64,000 bases of DNA, from assembly GCF_004210375.1 (NCBI RefSeq), contig NC_134833.1, positions 50,710,782 to 50,774,781 on the forward strand, in the 5' to 3' direction. The translations under genes were made by a program, and so were the position numbers. The notes beneath the pieces were generated by a model. The model saw only the letters and a list, made by a program, of their open reading frames with translations. It was not told where the DNA came from and made no database searches. Of the stretch, positions 11,733 through 22,104 are shown one piece after another; position 1 is the first letter of the stretch, and the number at the start of each line of letters is the position of its first letter. The DNA comes from Tachypleus tridentatus (Eukaryota > Arthropoda > Merostomata > Xiphosura > Limulidae).

Positions 11733-11778
11733 TTGATATTATGTTTGGAGCTGTGATGCCGATCCAGATGACCAAATC
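11733..11778 (-). CDS. Candidate short upstream exon of the same unrecognised gene
   Basis: A good acceptor (TTATTTAATTTTAG) precedes 46 bases reading DLVIWIGITAPNIIS plus one base, then donor CAA|GTGAGG. The phase is compatible with the next candidate exon. It is very short, so on its own it would not be credible. It is listed because the three splice phases agree. Confidence 0.3.
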
Positions 11779-11991
11779 CTAAAATTAAATAATAAAGCAA
11801 GACAGTATTGAACACTTTGAAATGATAAAAAATACATTAGTAAGTAGGATATCGCCTGCTTCTCTTTGTATATTTTTATTAGAGATAACTTAATACATCG
11901 TATTATTTTTATATCAAATGTACTGCTTGTTTCTCGTTTACGTTTAGTATCACAAACGACAGAGTTATTTATATCACAAATATATATGAAA

Positions 11992-12113
11992 GGTTTGTTT
12001 ATCTGTAGTTTAGCACGAAGCTATGAAATGGCTTTCTGTGTTGTGACACCACTAGTATCGAAACCCGATTATCATCGCTATAAGCCTCAGATTTACCTTG
12101 AGCTACTGGGGAT
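11992..12113 (-). mobile_element. SINE family B, degenerate
   Basis: Reverse orientation: TAGCACGAAGCTATGAAATGG (tail), TATCGAAACCCG (B box) and GAGCTACTGGGG (start of head). About a fifth or more of the positions differ from fresher copies. Confidence 0.6.
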
Positions 12114-12369
12114 CAATAGGTTTGGTAAGTTTAACTTTTAACAGTTGTGTTATAAACGCACAGTAATGTGACTTTAGGTTATGTGAATTAACATAAACTT
12201 ACTGTTGATAATAGTTACGCCTAATGTAAATATAAAAGTACTGTTACTGGTAAAAAAATCTCCTGTTAGTGAAAGTTTTAAACCTTAAAAAAAACTAATA
12301 AAAACGCAGGACATTGTTCACATGTAATTGATTAATAAAATATTGTAATATGGCTATCACGTGTATTTT

Positions 12370-12478
12370 TTATTGTTTTAGAGCAAAGCCACAATGAATT
12401 ATCTGCTTTATCTACTGCCGGAAATAGAACTCCGAAATTTAGAGTTGTAGGTCTATAAGCTGACACACTGGAGAACAA
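12370..12478 (-). mobile_element. SINE family B/C, very degenerate
   Basis: Reverse orientation: GAGCAAAGCCACAATGAATTATCTGC, then GTTGTAGGTCTATAAGCTGACACACTGG. Head and tail order fit, but the family cannot be fixed. Confidence 0.45.
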
Positions 12479-12494
12479 AATACTTAGGTTTGAG

Positions 12495-12616
12495 TGTGTG
12501 TGTTTTTCTTATAGCAAAGCCACATCGAGCTACTTGCTGTGCTCACCTAGAGGAATCGAACCCTTGATTTTAGTGTTGTAAATCGTAGCCTTACTGCTGT
12601 CCCAGCGGGGGACCAA
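12495..12616 (-). mobile_element. SINE family C copy
   Basis: Reverse orientation: TTTTTCTTATAGCAAAGCC, AATCGAACCCTTG, TTACTGCTGTCCCAGCGGGG. Confidence 0.75.
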
Positions 12617-13269
12617 TGGACATGAGAAAAAATTTCTACTAACTTTAATTAAGATTATGGTCAAACGAATATATTTTTCGACTACTACTACTAGCATTTT
12701 CGATTGGATTTCAAACCTTGATAGCTTGGAAGTGTCACAGACCTTTAATCACTTAGTACTTTCTATTCAGGTTATAATCAGTCTATGCAAGAGAAAACAA
12801 TTTAGCTTCTTCATACGATTAAATCTGACAGCAAAAATAAAAGTTTACACGCGTTTAATCACTGTAAATGAAATTTGCCAAAGAATCAAGACACTTTAAT
12901 CTAACTATCGTATTTTCATCTTGTAAGTTTTGCTCAAGTTCTTTCTGGTTTTACGAACTTTTAAAATCAATATGTAAATCTAAGTTCTAATTCGCCAGAC
13001 TTTTTTACATGGGAACCTTGTGAACTGTGAGAAATATGGAAAATATATAGTATAATACAAAGTTTCTTTTCCATCACTTGAAATTTATTTCTGTAACCAA
13101 AAGCTACAATTTTTATGCTAACGTTATCAGTTATTTTTAACAATGTTATCATTTCACAGTCTTCAAGATTATGAATTTAGGCCCCCAAATGTTTAGAATT
13201 TATAATGGAGAACCAATTAATTAAAATGCTAGTAGATAGAGTCAAATTCAAATAATAGCCTGGCATTGG
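12617..13269. other. Non-coding stretch
   Basis: AT-rich. Open frames at 12657-12899 (+) and 12967-13152 (-) have no domain, no flanking splice sites and a composition like the background. Confidence 0.3.
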
Positions 13270-13392
13270 GCCCCCCCGCTAGTACAGTGGTATGTTTACG
13301 GATTTACAACGCTAAAATCAGGGGTTCGATTTCCCTCGGTGGGCTCAGCAGATAGCCCCACGTGGCTTTACTATAAGAAAACACAAACACCT
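13270..13392 (+). mobile_element. SINE family C copy
   Basis: CCCCCCGCTAGTACAGTGG starts the head, GGGGTTCGATTTCCCTCGG is the B box region, and CAGATAGCCCCACGTGGC plus AAGAAAACACAAACAC form the tail. Confidence 0.85.
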
Positions 13393-14065
13393 AACGATTG
13401 GCGTACTCAGACAGTAATTTTGAGGGTTTATGAGGCTGTGGGTGTGTTGTTAGAACAGCATTCAAGACCCATTAATTGGTCAGACGAGAGCTGGCTTTGG
13501 GCGCTGCTAATTAGCTGTTTATCTTCTAAATAGCTATGCACAGCTAGCTGTTGAACGTTCTCAATACAACGGAAACAAATTTGATAAAAACATTAAATTT
13601 ACATCCTTTAAGGTGTATTCAATACGAATGATAACTTAGATTATGATGAATATATGGTGCTCTTGTACTTTTGAGTATAAAGCAAGCTTGTAATAATTCA
13701 ACTGTAGTAAAGTGCTAGTTGAGCATTAGTTTTATTTTCACTTCAGAATCAGTTGTTAATGTAGTACTTAACTCAACTCGATCGTCTTCAAAGCTTCCTA
13801 TTGTGGCCATATACCCTGACCGCGTGTAGTTTCAAGATAAGGGAATAACAGTGGACTTGAAATAACCAGATACAAAAATATATTGTTTCTGCGTTTTAAG
13901 TTTCAGTTTAATGTGTTACGAATGTCTTAATTAAGTAAAGATAAAAAGGTTGATTATATAACTGTATTTCTAGGCCAGACGAAGCCATAATAACAAAACG
14001 TTGACAGAAATAAAAATATCTTTTATATTATCTGGAGAGTAAAAGTCATTTATTTCTACGTATGT
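13393..14065. other. Non-coding stretch
   Basis: No feature recognised. Confidence 0.3.
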
Positions 14066-14165
14066 TTAGTTTGTTTATAATTAAGCACAAAGCTAAACAG
14101 CGGTGTATCTGTGTTCTGTTCTAATGGGCTGAGTCAGTAGAGATACCGCTGTACCTTTGGGAGGC
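14066..14165 (-). mobile_element. SINE family B, rearranged
   Basis: The reverse tail (TTAAGCACAAAGCTAAACAGC) is followed by a shortened head (GAGATACCGCTGTACC). The middle part, including the B box, is deleted or replaced. Confidence 0.5.
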
Positions 14166-14289
14166 CAAAGTTTATTTTATGTGCCTTACACGTTCTGAAA
14201 AACAATGTATATACATATCTTAAGTACAATAGCATTAATACATTCCTGTGTAAGACGACTTCTTGTTATACATTTCTTTTCGACTTTGT

Positions 14290-14405
14290 TTCTGTTATTT
14301 TCGTGCAAAGTTACATAATGAGATATCTGCTCTCTTTCCATTGCAAAGAACTGATCCTAGAATTTAGCATTTCAAGATAGTACATTTACCACTGACCCAT
14401 CGGAG
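14290..14405 (-). mobile_element. SINE family B/C, very degenerate
   Basis: Reverse orientation: GTGCAAAGTTACATAATGAG, GAACTGATCCTAGAATTTAG, TACCACTGACCCATCGG. The order fits, the identity is low. Confidence 0.4.
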
Positions 14406-14804
14406 GATTCGACTGTTTGTGTAAAAACTGACTCGGTCCAGGTACTGGGATAACGATACCCCCCTATAAAGATTTGTAACTGTTATACAGATATTTGCTA
14501 TAATAAACATTTAACAAATAAAACAAATGTAACGTTGTGTTTCCAAAACTTTAATTGATAAATTTATCTGAAGTTTTTGCGCTTGTAAAAACCTTACGGA
14601 TTGAATTATTTATACTAATATTCTTGAAACACAAGATTAAAGCGAAACGAAATGTGTAATAAATCGAAAGGAAACTTGAAGTGTGAAAAGTTTTTATTTA
14701 CATAATAATTTAGTACAATTTATTCGTTCTAAAATAGTAAAAGATGTTTTATGCTTATTTTCTTGAGATCAAAATATTTAAAATCATTAATATAAACAAA
14801 TTCT

Positions 14805-15233
14805 TATAGGGCGGGCCAAAAGAAAATATGAGACGAAGAGTTTTTAATACTTTAAAGATTGTGATTATGTGATCTGTCTACACACGTGATACAAATACTT
14901 CAATACGCATGTCCCAAATAATTCAGATCTTCCTTCCACCTTTTTCGAAAATAGTCTTATCTTTTACAGAGTACATAGTTGTTGTTTATTTTTGTTTTGA
15001 GAGTCACGTGAAGATGTTATTGATGATGTCATGAGGACAATTTCTTCTTCAGTTCGGGAGCTATAGGCTCGTCAACAGTCACATAAGGATTATTTTTTAC
15101 GATAGCCGTTGAAAATTCTTTCTATCAGCAGCCGTATGATAATTATTTTTCACTCACTGCAGAAAACTTCGTTTGTTATATGGGTAATGGTGATCGCAAA
15201 CATATCTGATATTTTCTTTTGGGCCACCCTGTA
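14805..15233. mobile_element. Mariner-like inverted-repeat element, non-autonomous
   Basis: The left end TATAGGGCGGGCCAAAAGAA and the right end (read in reverse) TACAGGGTGGCCCAAAAGAA form imperfect terminal inverted repeats of about 27 bp, flanking 430 bp. The end sequence style is that of Tc1/mariner-family elements. The interior has no intact transposase. A short minus/plus-frame residue may be a transposase relic but is not readable. Confidence 0.6.
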
Positions 15234-15235
15234 TT

Positions 15236-16660
15236 CCACGTATATCTATATGAGGAACTTTATTACTTGAGCACGTCGACGTAACAACCTGAGAAAGCTT
15301 CCACTATAAGTACATTTAGGAACTTTTCTTTTTACTTTATCTAACAAAACGTCAAACACAACTTCTTGATTTGATTTACAGTTTCTTTCTCATTTTATTT
15401 TTTATAGAAAGCAGGATTCATTTCAGTATCTGTACAAAATAATCTAATCTAGCACAAAAATTTTAGCATTGAACAATTTGAATGTTTTCCAATTTCATTG
15501 CTAAATTCTCACCGTTTAATAAACTGTCCTATAATATCTATATCCTATAATATCTTATTTTAAGAATAGAAAATATATCCGTGTATAGATAACAATAAAT
15601 GCGATGTACGCATTTCATAGCGATGTCAGAAGATGAACTGAAACCTTATCTAGATGAATTAACTTAGAGTACATTTACGCTCATCTTAGTTATGCCATCT
15701 CATAAACAACCATAGGTCACAGTCTTATGCTAATAAAATAAACGATATAGTCCCCTTTCAATACACTACAGGAAGAGCAAAGTTCTTTCATTAGATCTAC
15801 GGTTCTTCTTTACATAATTACCTACTGAATAGCTTTGCCTCGAACACTAACTGCACGCCCTTAAAACACGTGCATAATAGAACCTACTCAATACATCCTA
15901 GTTAAAACTCGGTTTCAATAAATCATCCTTTTAATTTGGTATAATTTATAATTCTGTTATAATACACAAAACTTTGTGTTATTTCAGTCTATCAGAAATC
16001 ATAATGCGCCGTTTCTTCACAATGCATGGCAATCGTTTAAAAAAACTATAGGTAAATCAAATATAATTTTTGGTAAACATGATCTTGAGTTAACACAAAA
16101 TAGAAGACAGCGTTTCGTTAATATAAGTATAATTATTACACTCAATCCAACATATATGATAGCGTTTCTCAATAAGCTTCGGAAATAGTCTCTCCTCAAT
16201 ACATATAACTAAATACCTGTCTTCTTTCAATAAATATAATTTGTGATCTCTAAATCCAAAATAGTAAATAACTTCCCTTCAATAAATATATATATTATAA
16301 TCTGACACAAGCCATATGCTCATCTCAAGTCAATATAAAAAACTGACTCCTTACAATAAAACTCAAATCACAAAATAAAAGTTCTTTTTTAGCAAAACAA
16401 AGTCTTCATAACATCTGTATAAATTATAGCTTATGGTTTGTTTGTTTTTCCACCGGCATGTTATAGGATTATTTGGAACCTATGAGAATTAGTACTGTTG
16501 TCCTGAAAAAAATATAATTATCTGATTAAACAAGCACAATCTATAGTCTTAACTCAACAAAACGTAAAACATTTTCCACCCAATACAGTAAACAGTCACA
16601 TAACAATTATTACATATGTAGTTACATCTTAACCTATTACATTGACTATTTGTATCCCAC
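15236..16660. other. Non-coding stretch
   Basis: Very AT-rich. Loosely repeated phrases like CTCAATACA and TCTCCTCAATACATATA recur between 15660 and 16560, suggesting a decayed tandem repeat. No gene seen. Confidence 0.35.
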
Positions 16661-16663
16661 TTA

Positions 16664-16885
16664 AATACATGTGTCTATCGTCTTGTTATATTCAGTAAAA
16701 TATATGTGTCTATAGTTCTGTTACACTCTGTAGGTTATATGTGTCTAGCGTCCTGTCTAAGTCAATAGAATATCCGTGTCTATCGTCTTGTTACATTCAG
16801 GAGTTTATATGTGTCTTGCGTCCTCTTATATTCCATAGAATATATGTATCTAGGATCCTATTATAATAAGTGAAGTATATGTGTC
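16664..16885. repeat. Degenerate ~40-bp tandem repeat
   Basis: About five to six diverged copies of a unit containing ATATGTGTCTAGCGTCCTG followed by TTATATTCAGTAGAAT. The phrase ATGTGTCTA recurs at about 16670, 16705, 16740, 16770, 16810 and 16845. Confidence 0.6.
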
Positions 16886-17447
16886 TTCACAGTGTCAAAC
16901 ATATACATGAAAGTTTGCTTTTATTGAGTGTACAATCTTTATACAACAAGATGTGTCTTTATCTTTACCAATAACCTCTCTCTGAGCAAGTATTAGTCAT
17001 AGTGTCCATTCAGTACGATATAAGGAAAACTGTGTTCATAAACCGAGTTTTTAAATTACTTTAAAAGATCGTAGAAGCATTTTTCTCAATTAGTATAGAC
17101 CGTAATGTAACCTCATTTCATGATATCCAACATTCATATCTCATTAGAATCAAACGTTGTAGTTCCTCTTAAACAATTACCTATATGAAACAAAGGTTAT
17201 AGTATCTCCTAACCCATCATAGGAAGGAGTATACTTTCAAAAATAATCTTAAAGTGGCAACGCACGCGCTTTGGATTTTTGTGATAACAGCCCGCTTCTG
17301 GTTTATATTATGAGTTTCATTCAGAATCGGAAACATGGAACTTACGTTGAATATATTTAATTTTGTGGACGTAACGAGTAGATTTAGAATTAGATAATAT
17401 TTTAATTAATGTTTAGTTACAAACAGAAAAACTATATTTCCTTATAT

Positions 17448-17572
17448 TGGTTTGTTTTGTTTTTAATCTCAAATCTGTACAGTGGGCTGTCTGTGCTATG
17501 CCCACTAAGAGTATCGAAATCTGCGTTTTGTATTATAAGCCCTCAAACGTACTGCTGAGCCACTGAAGGGCA
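17448..17572 (-). mobile_element. SINE family B copy
   Basis: Reverse orientation: GGTTTGTTTTG, TACAGTGGGCTGTCTGTGC, GAGTATCGAAATCTGCG, CTGCTGAGCCACTGAAGGGC. It lies about 150 bp beyond the last Barx exon. Confidence 0.75.
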
Positions 17573-17671
17573 CTTGCATAAATCCTTTCCCAACATTGAT
17601 AATATGTTATAGCTTATTGAATACACATGTACAAATACTTTAGCTTTGAATTTTGAAAGAGACATGCATAT

Positions 17672-17677
17672 TTTATT
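17672..17677 (-). terminator. Possible Barx polyadenylation signal
   Basis: AATAAA on the minus strand about 40 bases after the Barx stop codon. It would give a very short 3' untranslated region. Other signals further on are possible. Confidence 0.35.
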
Positions 17678-17717
17678 TGACTAAAACTACATGAAAACAG
17701 TTTAAAAAAACACATAT

Positions 17718-17882
17718 TCACACTACTGAGATATCTGAGTCTTTGTCAGAGCGTAAGAGAGAGGCTGCTGTTGATAATTCATACTGCTCTGATCCTTGAT
17801 ATATTCCATAAGATGGAATGGAGTTCTTTTTCGGTCTGCCTTTGGGTTTTGTTGGTGGAATAACACATCCTCCTTGCATTAC
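17718..17882 (-). CDS. Barx: BARX-type homeobox gene, exon 3 (C-terminus)
   Basis: Acceptor TTATCTGCAG precedes 55 codons ending at TGA (17718-17720). The first residue is homeodomain position 60. Residues 278-290 of the protein read TKPKGRPKKNSIP, the basic block that follows the homeodomain in BARX1/BARX2 proteins (known from the family). This block confirms both the exon and the family assignment. The tail after it is short and ends SDISVV. Entry is in phase 0, matching the exon 2 donor. The intron between exons 2 and 3 is 17883-19580. Vertebrate BARX proteins act as DNA-binding transcription factors; the same role is inferred here. Confidence 0.9.
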   Translation of the reverse strand, partial: VMQGGCVIPPTKPKGRPKKNSIPSYGIYQGSEQYELSTAASLLRSDKDSDISVV

Positions 17883-19580
17883 CTGCAGATAAATAATGAA
17901 AAATAAAATCAGGATTCATAAAAAATATAATTTCAGATAAGTATAGTGTACACTTCTCGGAAAATCCTCAGGTGAGTTCCTTAAGATTTTTTTATCTTAC
18001 ATCCGATAACTTTTGCCCTCTGTATTGCAGCTTGCTGTCAGAGTTTTACTCGTGTTTGTCTATAACATCCGATTTAGCCAAATTCTCGTGGTACACATTC
18101 TACAGCTAATGTTATAAATTTGGGTTTCTGTATTGACGCTAACAATGAATAAAAATACGATGTTCGAATGAGGCACGTTTTTGTGATATAATGGCTCTAA
18201 GATATAACGTTAAATCCAGAAGAACTGTATTTATTGCTGACGATTTCGAGTTCAATATATGTTGGAAATTTTTAATATTTTAAGATTTGATAATATTTTA
18301 TAACCGTTCTTAAGTGGAGCTTATACTAAATTATGCATAACTGTCAGTTTTTGCTAGTCTTCTATTTGAAGATAAAATGAGTTATGTGATATAATATCTT
18401 GAAATTAAAAACTGTCAACAAATTTCAATGTGTATAGCTTAAAAACAAGTACTGAGAGTTCAGAATGTATTGAAACAAAAGACATATTTAACAAAATTAA
18501 ACACTCTAACGACATTTTCGATTCGGACAAGATTATATGTGATACACTACGCTTCGTTTAGAACAACATCTAAAATGGCATTTGAAACGTAGTTCTGTTA
18601 ATTCTTCAAATACCCACAAAGACGTGAATCAATAACGTTAAATAAGTCCTGATGGAAACAACTTTACTATTATCATATGTAGCACAAAATAGACGCCAGA
18701 ATAAAAGAGCTTCTGGCGATTAAAAAACTCTCTCTAAAATCCATCGGTATGATGAAATTAAACATTTCTATCAATCCATGTTGGAAAAAATGCTTAAACT
18801 GGGCCATAATAGTTCAAAAGTACTAGCGTGTGATCGTACGAAAACCATGTGACATACTTTTAATTTAATTGTACGTAACAGTTCCTGTTTCAGGCTTTAG
18901 AAATAATCTTATTCTGCTAACAGATACCTGTCTAAATTCTACAGATGGTCACACTTTGTCTACGCAGATTGTACTGTTAAGTGATTAGCTGTTGTTTTAC
19001 AAGAGAAGTTCTCAAATGTGCAAGATATCCATTATACCAGAAAACCATACGGTAGAACAATGGGTTTAATGATAGTCAATGCAAAAGCGAAATTCATACA
19101 GAGGCAAAGATAAAAACGTGTAGATGTATACAGATAGACAGGTAGGCAGATGGCAAGTAACATTTATATTCACAGAAGAGTAAAAACTTAAATAATTGTG
19201 CATATTGTTTTATTGCTTGAATAATCGTTGGTATTCGCTGAAGAGTTATTGAAAAGACCATTAATTTAGTTCTGTATTTAGTACAATCTCTACTTTTTAC
19301 GAGTACGTTTGTACATATAGATGTTAAAGACTTTACGAAACGTTGGAACTTGAGAAAGAGCGTTGTTATTCAGACAGGTTTCCTGGAATATGAATCGCAG
19401 TAACGGAATGAAACAGATAACAACTACTTTTATAGATACACGTGGTAAACAAATAAAGCAAAATAAATAAGAAAATTATGCCCAGGTATGAAAACAATAT
19501 TAAGATGAACAGAAATGACAGTGTGATGTAATATTGTAATGACAGCTTTAATATTGTAACTACAGCTATTCTTGTTTTAC
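17883..19580 (-). other. Barx: Barx intron 2
   Basis: Bounded by donor CAG|GTAAAA and acceptor CTGCAG on the minus strand. It is AT-rich and no SINE, transposon or tandem array is visible in it. Confidence 0.75.
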
Positions 19581-20071
19581 CTGTTTCTTCCATTTCATTC
19601 TTCGATTCTGATACCATGTCTTCACTTGAAGCTGGGTCAGCCCTAAAGAACGAGCCAGCTCAGCTCTGTCTGGAGTGGACAGGTACTTCTGTCGGTCAAA
19701 CCGTCTCTCCAGTCCCATCAGTTGAACTTCTGTGAATACTGTTCGGTTTCTGCGGACCTTCCTGCTAATAGAAGCTGTGACAATTGATCCAGCATCATCT
19801 TCTAGCTTCTCAGTTTCATGCATCTCAGTAAGAGGATGTTGAACAGGCAGTGTACCACAAGGTATTCGGAGCACTCCCGGTGCCAGCCTTAAGGAACTTC
19901 CATTGTGGTCAATAGAACCGACTTCTTGTGCCCAAGAAATACCACTAGCTTCTGTTGGCTCGTGAGACCATGCTATATGACTGCTTGGATGAGAGAATGT
20001 ATGGAAGTAGGAACTCATTGAAGGTAAGACAGCCGGGACAAGAAATGGCGATGTGTTTCCAGAAGAAGACT
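19581..20071 (-). CDS. Barx: BARX-type homeobox gene, exon 2 (homeodomain)
   Basis: This exon encodes residues 104-267. The homeodomain is residues 209-268. It contains [18 protein letters not shown] in helix 1, [17 protein letters not shown] through helix 2, and the recognition helix [16 protein letters not shown], with W48, Q50, N51 and R53 all present. The RTVFTE.QLMGLE..F and KYLSTPDR patterns point to BARX rather than BarH or NK genes. Before the homeodomain is a Ser/Pro-rich stretch and an acidic patch (EKLEDDAG). The acceptor is CGTTTTTCAG, entered in phase 1, with a split Glu codon shared with exon 1. The donor is CAG|GTAAAA. An ATG lies inside the exon at 20018, but it is not needed as the start because the upstream 17 codons are open and the phase joins exon 1. 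Confidence 0.93.
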
Positions 20072-20504
20072 CTGAAAAACGATAAACAGTTAAGAGTTAT
20101 AGGCAATTATCATACGCATGAGAAAACTTAAAACGTATTTGAATAAAAAATAGAAATTAACGACCGTAGCAATTTGTCTCATTCTAGTAAAACAATTATC
20201 GATAATAATAAACATCACCAACCTTTATGCATCATTGCACTGGACTTTGACAGAAACAACCCTTAATACAACAACTTGAAATGCCATAAGTTTCGTAATA
20301 TCCAATTAAAATACGAAAGACTACAAATCTATGTACTAGTCGGACTGAAATAGTTTAAGTTCAAATGCGACTGAACAAATAGCTTTAAGTTAACATAAAG
20401 TTCAACAAAACTAAACTCATATGTAATGGTTAGTTTGTGATTAAACTTACAAAGATACATCATCTTTAATCCACAATTTTTATAATACACACAAGAGGAT
20501 AATA

Positions 20505-21175
20505 AGAAACTTACTCTGCTCCTAATAATTTAGTTTATTATTATTTCTTCTAAAGAACCTCAGTCTGTTTAATACTTTGTCTTACAATGATTTTTTTTAA
20601 AAAACTGTAATCTATTTAACACTTTGTTGTATAATAATTTCTCCTAAAGAATCTCAGTTTATTTAACACTTTACTTTATAATGATTAATCCTAAAGAATC
20701 TTCGTTCCTTCCTGACACTTTGTTTTATAATGATTTCTTGTAAAGAACCTAAGGCTACTTCTAACACTTTTTTATTGTGATTTCTTTCAATGAATCTTAG
20801 TCTGCTGCTAACAGTTTATTTTATTGTGTGTTCTTCTAAAGAACGTTACGTTACACTCAGGTTCGTCATGGCCAAGTAGCTAGAACGTTTTACTCGCTAG
20901 ATAAGAATTATGGGCTTGAATCTTCATCCCACTAAACATATTTGCCATTTCAGCCGTGGGGGTGTTATATGTGACAGTCAATGCCACTATACGTTGCTAA
21001 AAAAGAAGCCCAAGAGTTAGAGGTAATGACCAACTGCCTTCACTTATAAGTTAAGGACGGTTAGCATAAATTGTCTTCGTGTAACGTCGCGCGAAAGTTA
21101 AAAGAAATCTCTACTTCTAATACTTTCTTTATTATGTTTTTTAAATTACCTCAATCTGCTTAAGATGAGTAATGG
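20505..21175. repeat. Degenerate ~55-bp tandem repeat, interrupted by a SINE
   Basis: Diverged units of the form CTTCTAAAGAACCTCAGTCT, then (T)TTAACACTTTGTTTTATAATG, run through 20505-20855. One more partial unit (TTCTAATACTTTCTTTATTATG, then ACCTCAATCTGCTTAA) continues at 21108-21175, after the SINE. About seven copies. The SINE therefore inserted after the array formed. Confidence 0.6.
20858..21102 (+). mobile_element. SINE family A, degenerate
   Basis: Head with TGGCCAAGTAGCTAGAACG, body CATTTCAGCCGTGGGGGTG and ACGTTGCTAAAAAAGAAGCCC, tail GTGTAACGTCGCGCGAAAG. The B box is decayed. Confidence 0.75.
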
Positions 21176-21781
21176 TGTTTTTTTTCAACATGAATACTTT
21201 TTATAGCAGGAAAACATATGGAATCATCATTACAAAATATACATAAAATTCTGGCACTGAAATTATAATCTGTAGGTTATTGACCGCTTTATTAGTAAAT
21301 ATTCATTATTTCCTCTTAAACTGTTCGCCACCATAAGCCTGTTTTAAATAAATACCTATAGCTTTCTCAAATATCCCTCAAGCACCTGTGTTTGAAATTA
21401 AAATAAAAAAACTTAACATTATTTCTAGATTGAAAAATTGATTTTATTTTGTAATAGAAAATGTTTGTATTATATTCAGGATGAACTTTAATATACTTTA
21501 ACATCTTTTCCTGGTATCTAGGTATGGTCAACATTGCCTTTTAACAGAAGCATGTTTAACTTCATATTGCAATAAGCAGAAATTGATATTTAGTTTAGCA
21601 GATAATTTCACTAGACTTTTCTCCTATTGGAGCTAACTGCGAATGGTGGTGTAATCGAAGGAGTAACATATAAATGGAGTTGAGTGACGTCATGAAGTTC
21701 ACCTGGTCTTCCAGGAAATGTTTAATTTATTTTTCCATGTGTTAAATTTCCAGTACAAAGTGTTTTGCGTTATGTAAAACG

Positions 21782-22104
21782 TGTTAGGGATATTTTGCCT
21801 TAGAAGTAGTTAAAAAAGAAATAAATAAAACTATACTTGGTGTTTAAGTGAAATAAAAGTGACACCTAGAGATTGATTTAAAAGAGATGTTGAGGTAATT
21901 TATACAAACGAGTAATGGAAATCATCTTAAACAAATAGTAAGTACCAATTAGGGTTCACGCTACATGAAATAAATAAGCAAATAATACTTACTATTTTTC
22001 TGACAAAGATGACACTATTGATGAGAAATCACTGACTCCAGGATCCAAGTTGATTCTACAAGGCTGAACAGTGTTTAGATTAGCGCTAAAATAAGTTTCT
22101 TTTA
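21782..22104 (-). repeat. Penelope-like element, left inverted terminal repeat
   Basis: Matches the reverse complement of 24407-24741 over essentially its whole length. Shared stretches include GTTAGGGATATTT, AAATAAAACTATACTT, GTTTAAGTGAAATAAAAGTG, GAAATCATCTTAAACA and AATTAGGGTTCACGCTAC. It includes the last codons and stop of the element's coding region. Confidence 0.8.
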
